A stretch of 13,281 bases of DNA from CBFHSD01 sp965658375 (GTDB lineage: Bacteria > Bacteroidota > Bacteroidia > Flavobacteriales_G > Salibacteraceae): positions 1 to 13,281 of the forward strand of contig CBFHSD010000055.1 in assembly GCA_965658375.1 (NCBI GenBank), written 5' to 3'. Made by a program: the position numbers and the translations under genes. Below, in pieces: positions 1-7,679 of the stretch. The notes beneath the pieces were generated by a model. It had not been told where the DNA came from and did no database searches. It saw only the letters and a program-made list of their open reading frames with translations. The number at the start of each line of letters is the position of its first letter. Position 1 is the stretch's first letter.

Positions 1-2436
1 GATGTAGCTCAAATAAGTGGTTCCCGTATTTTGTAAAAGCACTTTTACCTCCAAGGCACTTCCACTCAAACAGGAGGGATGCTGTCCAGGTACCGGGCTA
101 ATGATTTGCTTTAGAGCCAAGTCGTTGCCCACACAATTGGAATCGCCAAGAGGTATTTCTGTGGCAATCGCCCTTCTGCTAGATCCGCTGTCTGGCAGAA
201 TGGTTTGTACACTAATCCATTCACTTTCTGTTGAAGATAAGTTGTAAAGCATGGTGTAATTGGTGGTGCTGGTGGTGGCCGTGTCCATAAATTTATTTCC
301 TAAATGGTAAATGCGGTAGGCTAAAGCTCCAGAAACCGAATCCCAAGCGAACATGGCAGAATCTGCACAACGCCACACCAATTGAAGGTTGACAGGCGGT
401 TCTGCAATGGTGAAGAGTTCGCTTGTACTGCTTTGGTTCGCATTACTGATTTTAACTTGGCACAAACCAGAAATGGTATTTGGGATGTTCCATACGTAGT
501 GTCTGGTGTCATTGGCAACACCAGCTGCAATGCTTTGCCATGTAAGACCACTATCTGTACTAAGCTCTATGTTAAATTGCCCTCCTGCATCGGCAGCATC
601 CCAACGAATTCTTCGTTGCTCTCCAGGTACCAAACCTTCGCCCCCTTTTGGGAAGATGATTGCAACAGAATCGTAAACAAAGCTGTAAATCACGTGGTAA
701 TTCTGTGGTCCAAAAGGAACCAAGTCACCATCTACCTCTACGGTGTAGGTTCCCGCAGCAGGATTATCGAAGGTTACCAATTCTACATTGTTTAAGGTGT
801 CAATTCCATGAATGGCGTTTAGAATAAGGCTGTCGTTATGAGGGAAGGTATTGAGCACCCACGGTAATGTCCAAGCACTTGAATTGGGAGCCTGCACCCG
901 CAAATCTAGATTGTTTACGAGTGTTTTTCCTGTAATTCCTGCAGTAGCTTCTCTATCTGTCCAATACAAGCTAATTTTTACTTGCTGTACACCTGCGGGA
1001 ACCGAAATGGAATGTGTTTTTGTAGTGTTGTTGGTGATGTTGTCGTTGATGAATTGCCCGTTAACAATGACTTCTTGACCGCGCTTTGCATTGATTCTTC
1101 CAAATCCAGTTCTAAAATCTGGCCCTGGATTTTCTAGATCATCTGCTGTGTTGAGGATAATTCCTTTAATGAGGCCTGAAGCCGGCCATTGGTTGTTGTT
1201 TTCTTCTCGGTAAGCATGGGTAAGTAAGGCATTTACGCCTCCTAAATTGGGGCTCGCATAAGATGTTCCTCCCGGACCCGCAGCTGTGATATCTGGAAGA
1301 ATTCGGCCATCTTTAGCTGGTCCTCGGCTACTAAAACCCGTCAATTGGTCATTGGTGCTTAAAGCGCCCACAGCAAATATGTTTTTTGCAGATTTTACTA
1401 GCCCGGTAATGGATCCCCAGCCTGGACCAGCACCATAAGAAGCGCATGAAGAACCACCAATGTTACCGCATGAATAGGTGATCATAAAAGTAGGATAGGT
1501 GCGCACTAAATAATCATTTAATGCTGCGCCAGAATTGTAGGAAGCATTTCCGCTAATACAACCATATCCAAATGAATTATTAACGATGTTGATGCCTCCC
1601 AAAGCCGCATTCGTAAAGTTGATTCCACCAGAGTGAAGGGTTGCTCCCCAGGCTTGCCCGCGAAACACAGGATCTATGTTACCGGCAGAGGCCATTCTCC
1701 AACCTACATTGGTTTTATGCCCACTTGTGTTGCCGCTTTCTTGCGTGCGGTTCAATCTATTTTTAAAATCTGGATCAAAGGCTGGGTTTACGGTTCCCCC
1801 TTCATTTACAGCAATGTCAATGCCTTCACCATTGATGCCATCTAAATTGTAATAGCCATTCATGTAGGGTGCACGAGAAGATGCCATTTCATCTTCTATC
1901 TCTAATTCCGCGGGTGGGTCAATGAGTTCAATATAAATAACATAGGGGAGTTGTGCTGCTTGCACAAGGCTTTGGGGTGTTCCCTCAGCTTTAAGAATGC
2001 CTAAGGGTTCAAAAATAGAGGTAACTTGAATGCCAAGTCTTTCTAAGGCACTTTGAAAAAGGTCATACTCTTTCACTGCGGCAATGGTAACGTGTGTCTT
2101 TACTCCGTTGGCAGACTGCGCGTAGTTTGGTACTTGGTTAAAGTAGATTTCTGGTGCAATTTTTTGTTGGGTGCCAGGAGAGAAGGTTCGCATTACTCCT
2201 GCTTCTTTGAATATCCTGTTTTCTGTGTTTGCCGGAAATGAGGCCAGCCAAGTAAGGTCTGGTTGGTACTGGTATAGTTGAATATTGTTTTTGGCTAAAA
2301 TGCGTGTTTGCTCCTTGCTAGGAACATCCTCAAAAACGAGGTATTCCCAATGGAGATCTGCTTTTATAGATGGTGCATGTTGAGCTATTAGAAAAGAAGG
2401 GAGAAATAGGAGTAGAAATAAAGATTTGAATTGCAT
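1..2436 (-). CDS. Secreted S8 (subtilisin-like) serine peptidase, C-terminus cut by window edge
   Basis: The reading frame is open for 812 codons from the ATG at 2436 to the window edge with no stop; I checked every triplet. Residues 1-19 are a signal peptide (hydrophobic core ending FLIAQ). About 20-150 looks like a propeptide. About 185-430 is the subtilase fold: GHKT with His240, SCGN with oxyanion Asn325, and GTSYASP with nucleophile Ser392, with spacing as in subtilisins. Where the catalytic Asp is expected the sequence reads AVNEGGTV (Asn211, Glu212), so the Asp is replaced. About 430-590 is a beta-rich domain like the C-terminal domain of KP-43-type subtilases. About 590-690 is Ig-like, about 692-770 FN3-like, and the last 40 residues resemble a CARDB-type repeat. 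A type IX secretion tail would be expected past the edge but cannot be seen. Role inferred: extracellular or surface protease, with activity uncertain because of the Asp change. Confidence 0.92.
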   Translation of the reverse strand, partial: MQFKSLFLLLFLPSFLIAQHAPSIKADLHWEYLVFEDVPSKEQTRILAKNNIQLYQYQPDLTWLASFPANTENRIFKEAGVMRTFSPGTQQKIAPEIYFNQVPNYAQSANGVKTHVTIAAVKEYDLFQSALERLGIQVTSIFEPLGILKAEGTPQSLVQAAQLPYVIYIELIDPPAELEIEDEMASSRAPYMNGYYNLDGINGEGIDIAVNEGGTVNPAFDPDFKNRLNRTQESGNTSGHKTNVGWRMASAGNIDPVFRGQAWGATLHSGGINFTNAALGGINIVNNSFGYGCISGNASYNSGAALNDYLVRTYPTFMITYSCGNIGGSSCASYGAGPGWGSITGLVKSAKNIFAVGALSTNDQLTGFSSRGPAKDGRILPDITAAGPGGTSYASPNLGGVNALLTHAYREENNNQWPASGLIKGIILNTADDLENPGPDFRTGFGRINAKRGQEVIVNGQFINDNITNNTTKTHSISVPAGVQQVKISLYWTDREATAGITGKTLVNNLDLRVQAPNSSAWTLPWVLNTFPHNDSLILNAIHGIDTLNNVELVTFDNPAAGTYTVEVDGDLVPFGPQNYHVIYSFVYDSVAIIFPKGGEGLVPGEQRRIRWDAADAGGQFNIELSTDSGLTWQSIAAGVANDTRHYVWNIPNTISGLCQVKISNANQSSTSELFTIAEPPVNLQLVWRCADSAMFAWDSVSGALAYRIYHLGNKFMDTATTSTTNYTMLYNLSSTESEWISVQTILPDSGSSRRAIATEIPLGDSNCVGNDLALKQIISPVPGQHPSCLSGSALEVKVLLQNTGTTYLSYI

Positions 2437-2456
2437 ATCCACCTAATTGTGACAGA

Positions 2457-2464
2457 CAAATATA
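2457..2464 (-). promoter_or_regulatory. Candidate -7 element for the S8 peptidase gene
   Basis: On the minus strand this reads TATATTTG, an exact match to the Bacteroidota -7 consensus TAnnTTTG. It lies 20 bp before the ATG, and AGGTGG sits just before the start codon as a possible ribosome site. I found no TTG at the right distance for a -33 element, so the gene could also be read through from the DUF4421 gene 50 bp upstream. Confidence 0.35.
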
Positions 2465-2486
2465 CAGAAAGTTCAAGGTGATATTT

Positions 2487-3539
2487 CTAGGGGATTGGTA
2501 GGTGTTCTTTTACTTCTTTTGTTTTCTTGCTAAGAGCTTTTGGAGCTGCTAATCGCACACCAAAATAGATGTGATAGAAGATTCGATTTTCTGTATTGGA
2601 AGCAGTGGTGTTTTCTTGTGTGTAATACGTGCCAGAGTAGGTGGAATAGATGCCGCCATAAAGACGAGTAGCGTTATAGCCTATGGCCATTTTCCCTTGC
2701 CAACGGCTTACAAAATTATTTTGATACGTAATGTATTTCGTATCGAATTGGCGGGTGGTAAGTTTGGTTCTGAGGTAACCAGCATTCAAGTTTGCCGCTG
2801 TGGCAATAAAAAACTTTTGGTTTAGAACAAAGGTATAAGCATACCCCGGGCCTGCATTGATTTCCCAATTGTTTGACTTTTGTGTTTGATCGTTGTTTGA
2901 TGCGTCATCAATGGTGAAATAATCGATATTGAGATTGGGAATAAAGCTACCCGCACTTTTCAATTGGCGTTCTGTATGGGTGAGTAAACTGCGCAAAGAA
3001 TAGTTGCTATTGCTTATGTATGCTGAAGAAGAGCTGACACCCTTGTAGATTAAATCTGGAAATTGAATATATGGGTCTCCAATGTTCCAGGAAATATGAT
3101 CAACAGTGTTTCGCAAATAGTGGCCTTTTACGTTCGAATAACTAAATTCTGTGAACCAGTGCTTTAGTATTATTCGTCCACCAAGTTCAAATGAAATTGT
3201 TTCTCCTTTTAGGTCTTCATCTCCATTTCCAGGCAAGAATGAAGGTGCAAATTGAAAACCCAACGAAAGCATGTCGTAATTGAGTTTAACGCGCAGTTGA
3301 TTGGGCGCGTTGGGGTATAAGAGTATGTCTGTATTTGGAGTTTGTACCTCAAATGTTTTGTAGGTGTTGTTGAAAGAAAGGTCTATTGCAATCCATTGCT
3401 TCATCTTCTGGATATACAAGGTGTCCGATTCGAGAAGAAGAGAATCGTTGATGCTTTTACCTGTTTGCGCCTGACTAAAAAGAACAAGGTTAAGCAAGAA
3501 TACAAATGCAATTAAGCTATGCAGCGAATCTGCTTTCAT
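2487..3539 (-). CDS. DUF4421-like outer-membrane protein
   Basis: 350 residues. Residues 1-24 form a signal peptide ending SQAQ. The rest alternates short hydrophobic and polar strands as in an outer-membrane beta barrel. The segment from about 48 to 150 (IAIDLSFNNTYKTF, then YPNAPNQLRVKLNYDMLSLGFQFAP, read here in parts, then ELGGRI and KGHYLRN) matches the pattern I know from the DUF4421 family of Bacteroidota: a 'PN.P..L...Y..LSLG' core followed by a strand ending in 'KG.YL'. The function of that family is unknown; surface location is inferred from the fold. It starts 10 bp after the small gene upstream and is probably the last gene of a cluster beginning at 5900. The C-terminal tail is charged and proline-ended rather than ending in an aromatic residue, so the barrel may close before the last 20 residues. 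Confidence 0.8.
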   Translation of the reverse strand: MKADSLHSLIAFVFLLNLVLFSQAQTGKSINDSLLLESDTLYIQKMKQWIAIDLSFNNTYKTFEVQTPNTDILLYPNAPNQLRVKLNYDMLSLGFQFAPSFLPGNGDEDLKGETISFELGGRIILKHWFTEFSYSNVKGHYLRNTVDHISWNIGDPYIQFPDLIYKGVSSSSAYISNSNYSLRSLLTHTERQLKSAGSFIPNLNIDYFTIDDASNNDQTQKSNNWEINAGPGYAYTFVLNQKFFIATAANLNAGYLRTKLTTRQFDTKYITYQNNFVSRWQGKMAIGYNATRLYGGIYSTYSGTYYTQENTTASNTENRIFYHIYFGVRLAAPKALSKKTKEVKEHLPIP

Positions 3540-3549
3540 CTTTCAAGGA

Positions 3550-3921
3550 TCAAGAATTCGTTTTGGTTTCGTTTAGAAACAATTGATTCAATATTTGGCT
3601 AAACAGCTGGTGGTAAAGCACTTGAGCCAATTCAGAACTGATGTCTTTATCTTGATTATCGTATTCCATTTTTAAAGTTTCGAGCTTATTGGCCAAGATG
3701 GCCACCTTTACCTTTTTACCTTTTAAAGTAGCAGTGAACTCCACATCATAATCGCTGCAGATATCGATGAAGGCTTGGTAGGTTTTATCGGAGACTTCAT
3801 TTCCTATTCTATCTGCAATGGTATTGACAACTGTTTGGTTGTTAGCCACTTGTTGCTGGGTTTCTATGATGAATGTGCTAAAAGCTTTTTGATTGATTTT
3901 AGGATTGAAGTGTTTACTCAT
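3550..3921 (-). CDS. Small soluble protein of unknown function, coupled to the parvulin gene
   Basis: 123 residues, with no signal peptide and no membrane segment, so probably cytoplasmic. I do not recognise the family. It looks mixed alpha/beta: a Gln/Asn-rich helical start, a central strand pair around FTATLKGKKVKVAIL, and a helical end with LAQVLYHQLFSQILNQLF. Its ATG lies inside the end of the upstream parvulin gene (ATGAGTAA, 8-nt overlap), and the DUF4421 gene follows after 10 bp, so the three are almost certainly made from one transcript with translational coupling. The reading frame is well supported by this packing; the function is open. Confidence 0.75.
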   Translation of the reverse strand: MSKHFNPKINQKAFSTFIIETQQQVANNQTVVNTIADRIGNEVSDKTYQAFIDICSDYDVEFTATLKGKKVKVAILANKLETLKMEYDNQDKDISSELAQVLYHQLFSQILNQLFLNETKTNS

Positions 3922-4579
3922 TTGTTTTGGGGCATTTGATTCGTACTAGCTTAATGCGTTTTATTTCTCTTTCATCGTGGGTTTTTAACACCACATAATA
4001 CCAGTTTTTTAATGGGATGTCTAAGGTAAACAGATCTCCCACTTCATGCGGTTTTACTTTCTCTACAAAATCAGAGACGAGGGTAGAAGTTGCTGTCCAG
4101 CCCAAATCACCTTGTGCTTGGTTTCCATCCATAGTAAATTCTGAAGCTAATTGTTCAAAGGGAGTTCCTGCTTTAACTTCACCGATGATGCTATCGCGCA
4201 ACGCATCAATTTCTTTCATATTCATGGCATCTCCATTAAGAAATACGTAGCTTACACGCATTTCTTCAATGATTTGTAAATCCAATATTTTGTAGATGTC
4301 AGTGCTACTTGGGTGAGGAATCAACACTGTATCCCCTTCATCCAATGAACTTAGCTTTTCGTCCAATTGATCTGTTTTTAAGCTGATGACCTGAATGCTC
4401 CAATCGGGGTTTTTCTCTTTCAGTTTTTTGGCCTGTTTGCTATTTCGCACTTTTTCTAGAGCAAGGCTAACCTCCTCTATAGATTGCGCATTCAAAGGAT
4501 TGGCTATGATTCCCATGAAGAAAAAAAGCATGGCTATTGAACCTTGATAAATGAACTGATCCTGGCTTTTCATCTTCAT
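3914..4579 (-). CDS. Secreted PpiC/parvulin-fold protein
   Basis: 221 residues from the ATG at 4579. The frame stays open upstream to a TTG at 4627, but the ATG is followed directly by a good signal peptide (hydrophobic run AMLFFFMGIIA, ending LNAQS), so I prefer it. About 105-205 is a rotamase domain: the pattern 'RVSYVFLN ... AGTPFEQLASEFTMD ... QGDLGWT ... WYYVVLKTHD' follows the parvulin layout of HIL strand, F-x-x-L-A helix, GDLGW loop and final strand. Both conserved active-site histidines are tyrosine here (Tyr111 for the first HIL histidine, Tyr195 for the final strand). Acting as a periplasmic folding helper is therefore more likely than fast prolyl isomerisation; this is inference. 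The region 35-100 before the domain is helical and of unknown role. The gene overlaps the next gene by 8 nt and sits in a block with two barrel proteins, its plausible clients. Confidence 0.85.
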   Translation of the reverse strand: MKMKSQDQFIYQGSIAMLFFFMGIIANPLNAQSIEEVSLALEKVRNSKQAKKLKEKNPDWSIQVISLKTDQLDEKLSSLDEGDTVLIPHPSSTDIYKILDLQIIEEMRVSYVFLNGDAMNMKEIDALRDSIIGEVKAGTPFEQLASEFTMDGNQAQGDLGWTATSTLVSDFVEKVKPHEVGDLFTLDIPLKNWYYVVLKTHDEREIKRIKLVRIKCPKTNE

Positions 4580-4666
4580 ATCCTGCAATAAAGCGAATTT
4601 TACGATATACGGGAAAAGAAGAAACAAGATTGATTGGGATTTTGCTTATTAAAATCACTATTCCTT

Positions 4667-4906
4667 CTAATACTTAATCTCCAAATCCAATTGTTTCCCT
4701 GCTTCTGCAGCTTTTTTATCCATGGCTGTGCCAAGAACTAACCCAATGACCATACCAATGGGTAAGCCTAAACCGAGCAATCCCATATTGCCCATACTCG
4801 TTCCAAAGGTTAGACCAAGAGGTAGTCCAAAAGCTGCCATACCCAAAGCCAACCACAAGTTTCTATGGTGATTTTTGGTTATCAATTGCAGCTCTTTTTC
4901 AATCAA
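4667..4906 (-). CDS. Small glycine-rich membrane protein
   Basis: 79 residues with two hydrophobic segments (about 17-35 and 42-62), packed with G-x-x-x-G type repeats such as GLPLGLTFGTSMG and GLPIGMVIGLVLGTAMD. The charged tail DKKAAEAGKQ follows. Glycine-zipper membrane proteins of this size and layout are common in Bacteroidota; their function is not established. The only sensible start is a TTG at 4906, which overlaps the TGA of the gene before it (TTGATTGA, 8 nt). That is the same kind of junction as at 3914-3921 and supports the non-ATG start. Confidence 0.7.
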   Translation of the reverse strand: MIEKELQLITKNHHRNLWLALGMAAFGLPLGLTFGTSMGNMGLLGLGLPIGMVIGLVLGTAMDKKAAEAGKQLDLEIKY

Positions 4907-5120
4907 CTTTAAGATGCTCGTTTGGCTTTTTTTGATTTGCTTTTTCAGATTCTGAAATACTGTTTACCTCGTCAATACGTTGATTTACAGAACTCATTAC
5001 TTCTTCTGGGAGTTCTTTGCTTTTCAAAATGTCAAGGAGATTTTCCAATTGCTTGTATGCACTATGAAGCTTTTTATTGTCTTCAAGGCTTGGTCTTTTC
5101 TTTCGTTCTTTGATCTTCAT
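4899..5120 (-). CDS. Small charged helical protein, unknown function
   Basis: 73 residues, rich in Lys, Glu, Ser and Asn, with no signal peptide and no membrane segment. The middle part (KLHSAYKQLENLLDILKSKEL) has leucine/tyrosine heptad spacing suggesting a short coiled coil. I do not recognise a family. It begins 33 bp after the outer-membrane barrel gene and runs by 8 nt into the glycine-rich membrane protein gene. The likely pairing is a soluble helical protein made in equal amounts with a small membrane protein. Confidence rests on operon packing rather than on homology. Confidence 0.6.
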   Translation of the reverse strand: MKIKERKKRPSLEDNKKLHSAYKQLENLLDILKSKELPEEVMSSVNQRIDEVNSISESEKANQKKPNEHLKVD

Positions 5121-5153
5121 TAAGATGTATTGTATTAGATCCTATCTGCTTTA

Positions 5154-5900
5154 TTACTCCGCAAGTCCTTTACCAAAACGGTAAGAAAAGCCTAATCCAA
5201 AGTTGATAGAACTGATGCTGTAGTCGCGGTTAATCTCTTCAATGAACAAGTCATCTGCAGTGAAGGTAATTTGAACCTCTTCTGCTTCTACATATTGAAC
5301 ACCGCGGTATTCTGCGCTAAGAGATAAACCCCAATGCTTATTGATATTCCAGTTGAAACGAGCACCTGGAGCATAGCTAAAGCCATAGAAAAAAGGGATT
5401 TCTTGCTGGTATTGAACGGTGGTTCCACCAGATGTGTAAATGGCATTGGCACCTTGCGTCAAAAGGGTTTGACGACCCAGGTAAAAGTAGGGCTCTATGT
5501 CCCAACTTTCGTTGATAGCTATGAGGTAGGTGAGCCCAAGCTCAAAGCCAAAAGAAGCATACATATATGGTTGATTGATGTGGTAAGTACTGCCATTCAA
5601 TCCATTCGCATCTTTAAAATCACTGCTAAATGCTTCGGTATCTCTATAAAACCGAGTTGCAGACCAACGGGTCCCGATTCCTAACTTGTCTGTGGGATAG
5701 AAGATGAATTCTAATCCACCGGTGAAGGCAGAGCTTATATATCCAGCTTCTGGTTCTGTAAGTCCTGTATTGCTAAAATCTCCCTGATCTAAACTGGATT
5801 GACCATAGGAGTTGATTTTTAAAATTTGCGCTTGTGTTTCTTGAACCAAAACAGAAAAAGCAAAAATTCCTAAGGCAATAAAAGCAGTTGTTTTGTTCAT
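5154..5900 (-). CDS. Outer-membrane beta-barrel protein (porin-like)
   Basis: 248 residues. Residues 1-24 are a signal peptide ending TQAQ. The rest shows alternating amphipathic strands with aromatic girdles, for example GGLEFIFYPTDKLGIGTRWSATRF (quoted as a strand pair), FELGLTYLIAI, WDIEPYFYLGRQ and GFSYAPGARFNW. The last strand is INFGLGFSYRF, followed by a five-residue tail. This is the look of the outer_membrane_beta_brl group of Bacteroidota; ligand and role cannot be told from sequence. It is the first gene of the minus-strand block 5900-2487 and faces the divergent plus-strand gene at 6150 across a 249-bp gap. Confidence 0.8.
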   Translation of the reverse strand: MNKTTAFIALGIFAFSVLVQETQAQILKINSYGQSSLDQGDFSNTGLTEPEAGYISSAFTGGLEFIFYPTDKLGIGTRWSATRFYRDTEAFSSDFKDANGLNGSTYHINQPYMYASFGFELGLTYLIAINESWDIEPYFYLGRQTLLTQGANAIYTSGGTTVQYQQEIPFFYGFSYAPGARFNWNINKHWGLSLSAEYRGVQYVEAEEVQITFTADDLFIEEINRDYSISSINFGLGFSYRFGKGLAE

Positions 5901-6149
5901 CTGAAATAGGATTTAGATTTTAGATATAAAATTAAGTATTCCTTTCAATCAATTGGTTTTTAAAGCCAGTATTAAGTGCGCTTTTGCAATGAATGGTTTG
6001 CATTTCTCTGCCCCGCAGAAGAGTATACTTTTTATTACGCTAGAGTCTTTCTAAGATCTTAAAATTCGATAGTCTTAAATCCGAGTTTTTCCAAAATTCT
6101 CTTTCAAACGGAACGTGCTTCTTTCTGGCAAAGAGCTTATTTTGTTTGC
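5901..6149. other. Divergent intergenic region
   Basis: This 249-bp gap separates two divergent genes, so it should hold promoters for both. On the plus strand TTTG at 5997-6000 and TACTTTTT at 6026-6033 resemble a -33/-7 pair, but the spacing of 25 is too long and the last base is wrong. On the minus strand TAATTTTA at 5927-5934 is close to the -7 consensus but has no well-placed TTG. I see no clear terminator, riboswitch or gene. Confidence 0.5.
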
Positions 6150-7679
6150 ATGAATCAACACGCACTCTTTTTCTTCATTTCTGCAGTTATTGGTCTTCAG
6201 GTTCACGCCCAAACAAAAACAACTATGCATTTTAATGTGCAAGAAAAGTGGGAGAAAAACCATTCTGGATCGGATGATCTCACCATCAAGGAAGCCAATT
6301 ATTGGGTAGAGGATAATCAAGTGCACATGGAAATACTGATTCAAGATGATGAATTGCTTTTCGATTCGAATAAAATCAGCTCAGACCATATAGAAATCTG
6401 GTTCACGGCCTTAGAGAACACGCACCAGGTGTTTGAAATAGCGAATTACGATGAAGGGATCTACACAGATTGGAACTTCGTAGAGTTTGATGATGAAGAC
6501 GACACCACTTTAGCGCAGAAAAAGGCCACGTACTTTGAAAACGAAAAAGAGAGCTTACAGTACTATGGATATTTTGATGAAAGTGAATTGATAGATTTAG
6601 AGTTGAAAGATGTGAATGTATCTCGCGATTTGAGCGGTACAGCACACTATGGTTTTTTCAAAGACAATAGCCTGGTATTTGATCAAGCCAATGCCTATAG
6701 CCTAGGCTTAACAACTACCACTCAACCCAAATACACCTTGGTTCCTACAGAAAATGGCTACCTGTTTAAAGCGGTGTTTAGGGCAGAAGACTTGTTCATT
6801 GTCAAACAGTTTCCTATTCATGATATCAAGTGCGAAGTGATTGTTTTTGATGCAGATAAAAGTGGTTTATCAGTGCATACTTTTGGGAACCAATACCAAT
6901 GGGGCATTGCGGAATATTTCAAATTCTTGAATTTTAAACCGAGCTTGCAAGCCAATGTTCCTAAGGAGTGGGAGTGGTTTACTCAGTCGGAATCAGCATA
7001 CAGTTGGTACGGCATTTTTAATGGGAATGAATGGACCATTCAGCTTCTCGATTATTACAGAGACCACTGGTACGATAGAAGTGCCTACATTTCTTGGGTA
7101 GACATCTCACCCAAGTTTGGGTATTTCCAAACAGAGCAAGATTCTGTCGTTTATTTCTACACGGGGAGTCAAGAATCGGAATATCCTTTTGATGAAGGAG
7201 CGAACCTGCTATACATCCCTTCAAAGCAGATTTGGTTGCGTACAGACCGTGGATTCAACTCCGTAAATGATTCTGCTTTTCTTCAGTTTAGCGATGGAAG
7301 CACCGGCTTTCTCTCATTCAGTTATTACATGCATAACCCCTATGGTCCCGGTCCATGTGGCGCCTGTGAACATGAAAATTTGATCATTTATAGAATCCAC
7401 AACAGCCAAAAGCAGGCCTTGATAGAAATAGATGTCAATATGGGTAACGTTGAAACCTGGTGGCCAGATGATTGGACTATTTCAAGACAGTTTAGCCCAG
7501 ATTTTGACAGGATGGTTTGGAACCCCGAGGAGCAAACTTTTCACCTTTTAGTGTATGATGAATGGGAAGGAGATGAGTATTACATGAGTTTCACTTTTGA
7601 TGAAGAGTGGTTGCCTTATGTGGCCTCTTTTGGCAAAATATCGGATGAGATTATTGAGAAGATACAGATTGAAGATTAA
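6150..7679 (+). CDS. Secreted acidic protein with CBM9-like N-terminal domain
   Basis: 509 residues, the only plus-strand gene. Residues 1-20 are a signal peptide ending VHAQ. About 30-265 has the layout of a CBM9-like beta-sandwich: 'IKEANYWVEDNQVHMEILIQDD' in parts, then SSDHIEIWF near 78-85, later GYLFKAVFRAEDL and IKCEVIVFDADKSG near the end. In known families this fold binds sugars or sits beside enzymes. The remaining ~245 residues match nothing I recognise; they are very rich in Trp, Tyr, Asp and Glu and contain GPCGACEHE, a close cysteine pair that could form a disulphide or bind metal. There is no type IX tail and no lipobox. No strong ribosome site precedes the ATG, as usual in this phylum. 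The end overlaps the convergent synthase gene by 29 bp. Likely periplasmic or secreted; carbohydrate binding is inference. Confidence 0.8.
   Translation: MNQHALFFFISAVIGLQVHAQTKTTMHFNVQEKWEKNHSGSDDLTIKEANYWVEDNQVHMEILIQDDELLFDSNKISSDHIEIWFTALENTHQVFEIANYDEGIYTDWNFVEFDDEDDTTLAQKKATYFENEKESLQYYGYFDESELIDLELKDVNVSRDLSGTAHYGFFKDNSLVFDQANAYSLGLTTTTQPKYTLVPTENGYLFKAVFRAEDLFIVKQFPIHDIKCEVIVFDADKSGLSVHTFGNQYQWGIAEYFKFLNFKPSLQANVPKEWEWFTQSESAYSWYGIFNGNEWTIQLLDYYRDHWYDRSAYISWVDISPKFGYFQTEQDSVVYFYTGSQESEYPFDEGANLLYIPSKQIWLRTDRGFNSVNDSAFLQFSDGSTGFLSFSYYMHNPYGPGPCGACEHENLIIYRIHNSQKQALIEIDVNMGNVETWWPDDWTISRQFSPDFDRMVWNPEEQTFHLLVYDEWEGDEYYMSFTFDEEWLPYVASFGKISDEIIEKIQIED

Noticed and set aside
382..795. Plus-strand open frame of 137 codons inside the subtilase gene
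   Set aside because: It lies wholly within the 812-codon minus-strand frame, has no family resemblance and no ribosome site; it is a shadow of the real gene.
4580..4627. Longer N-terminus of the parvulin-like protein from a TTG at 4627
   Set aside because: It would put 16 residues before an already complete signal peptide beginning at the ATG at 4579.
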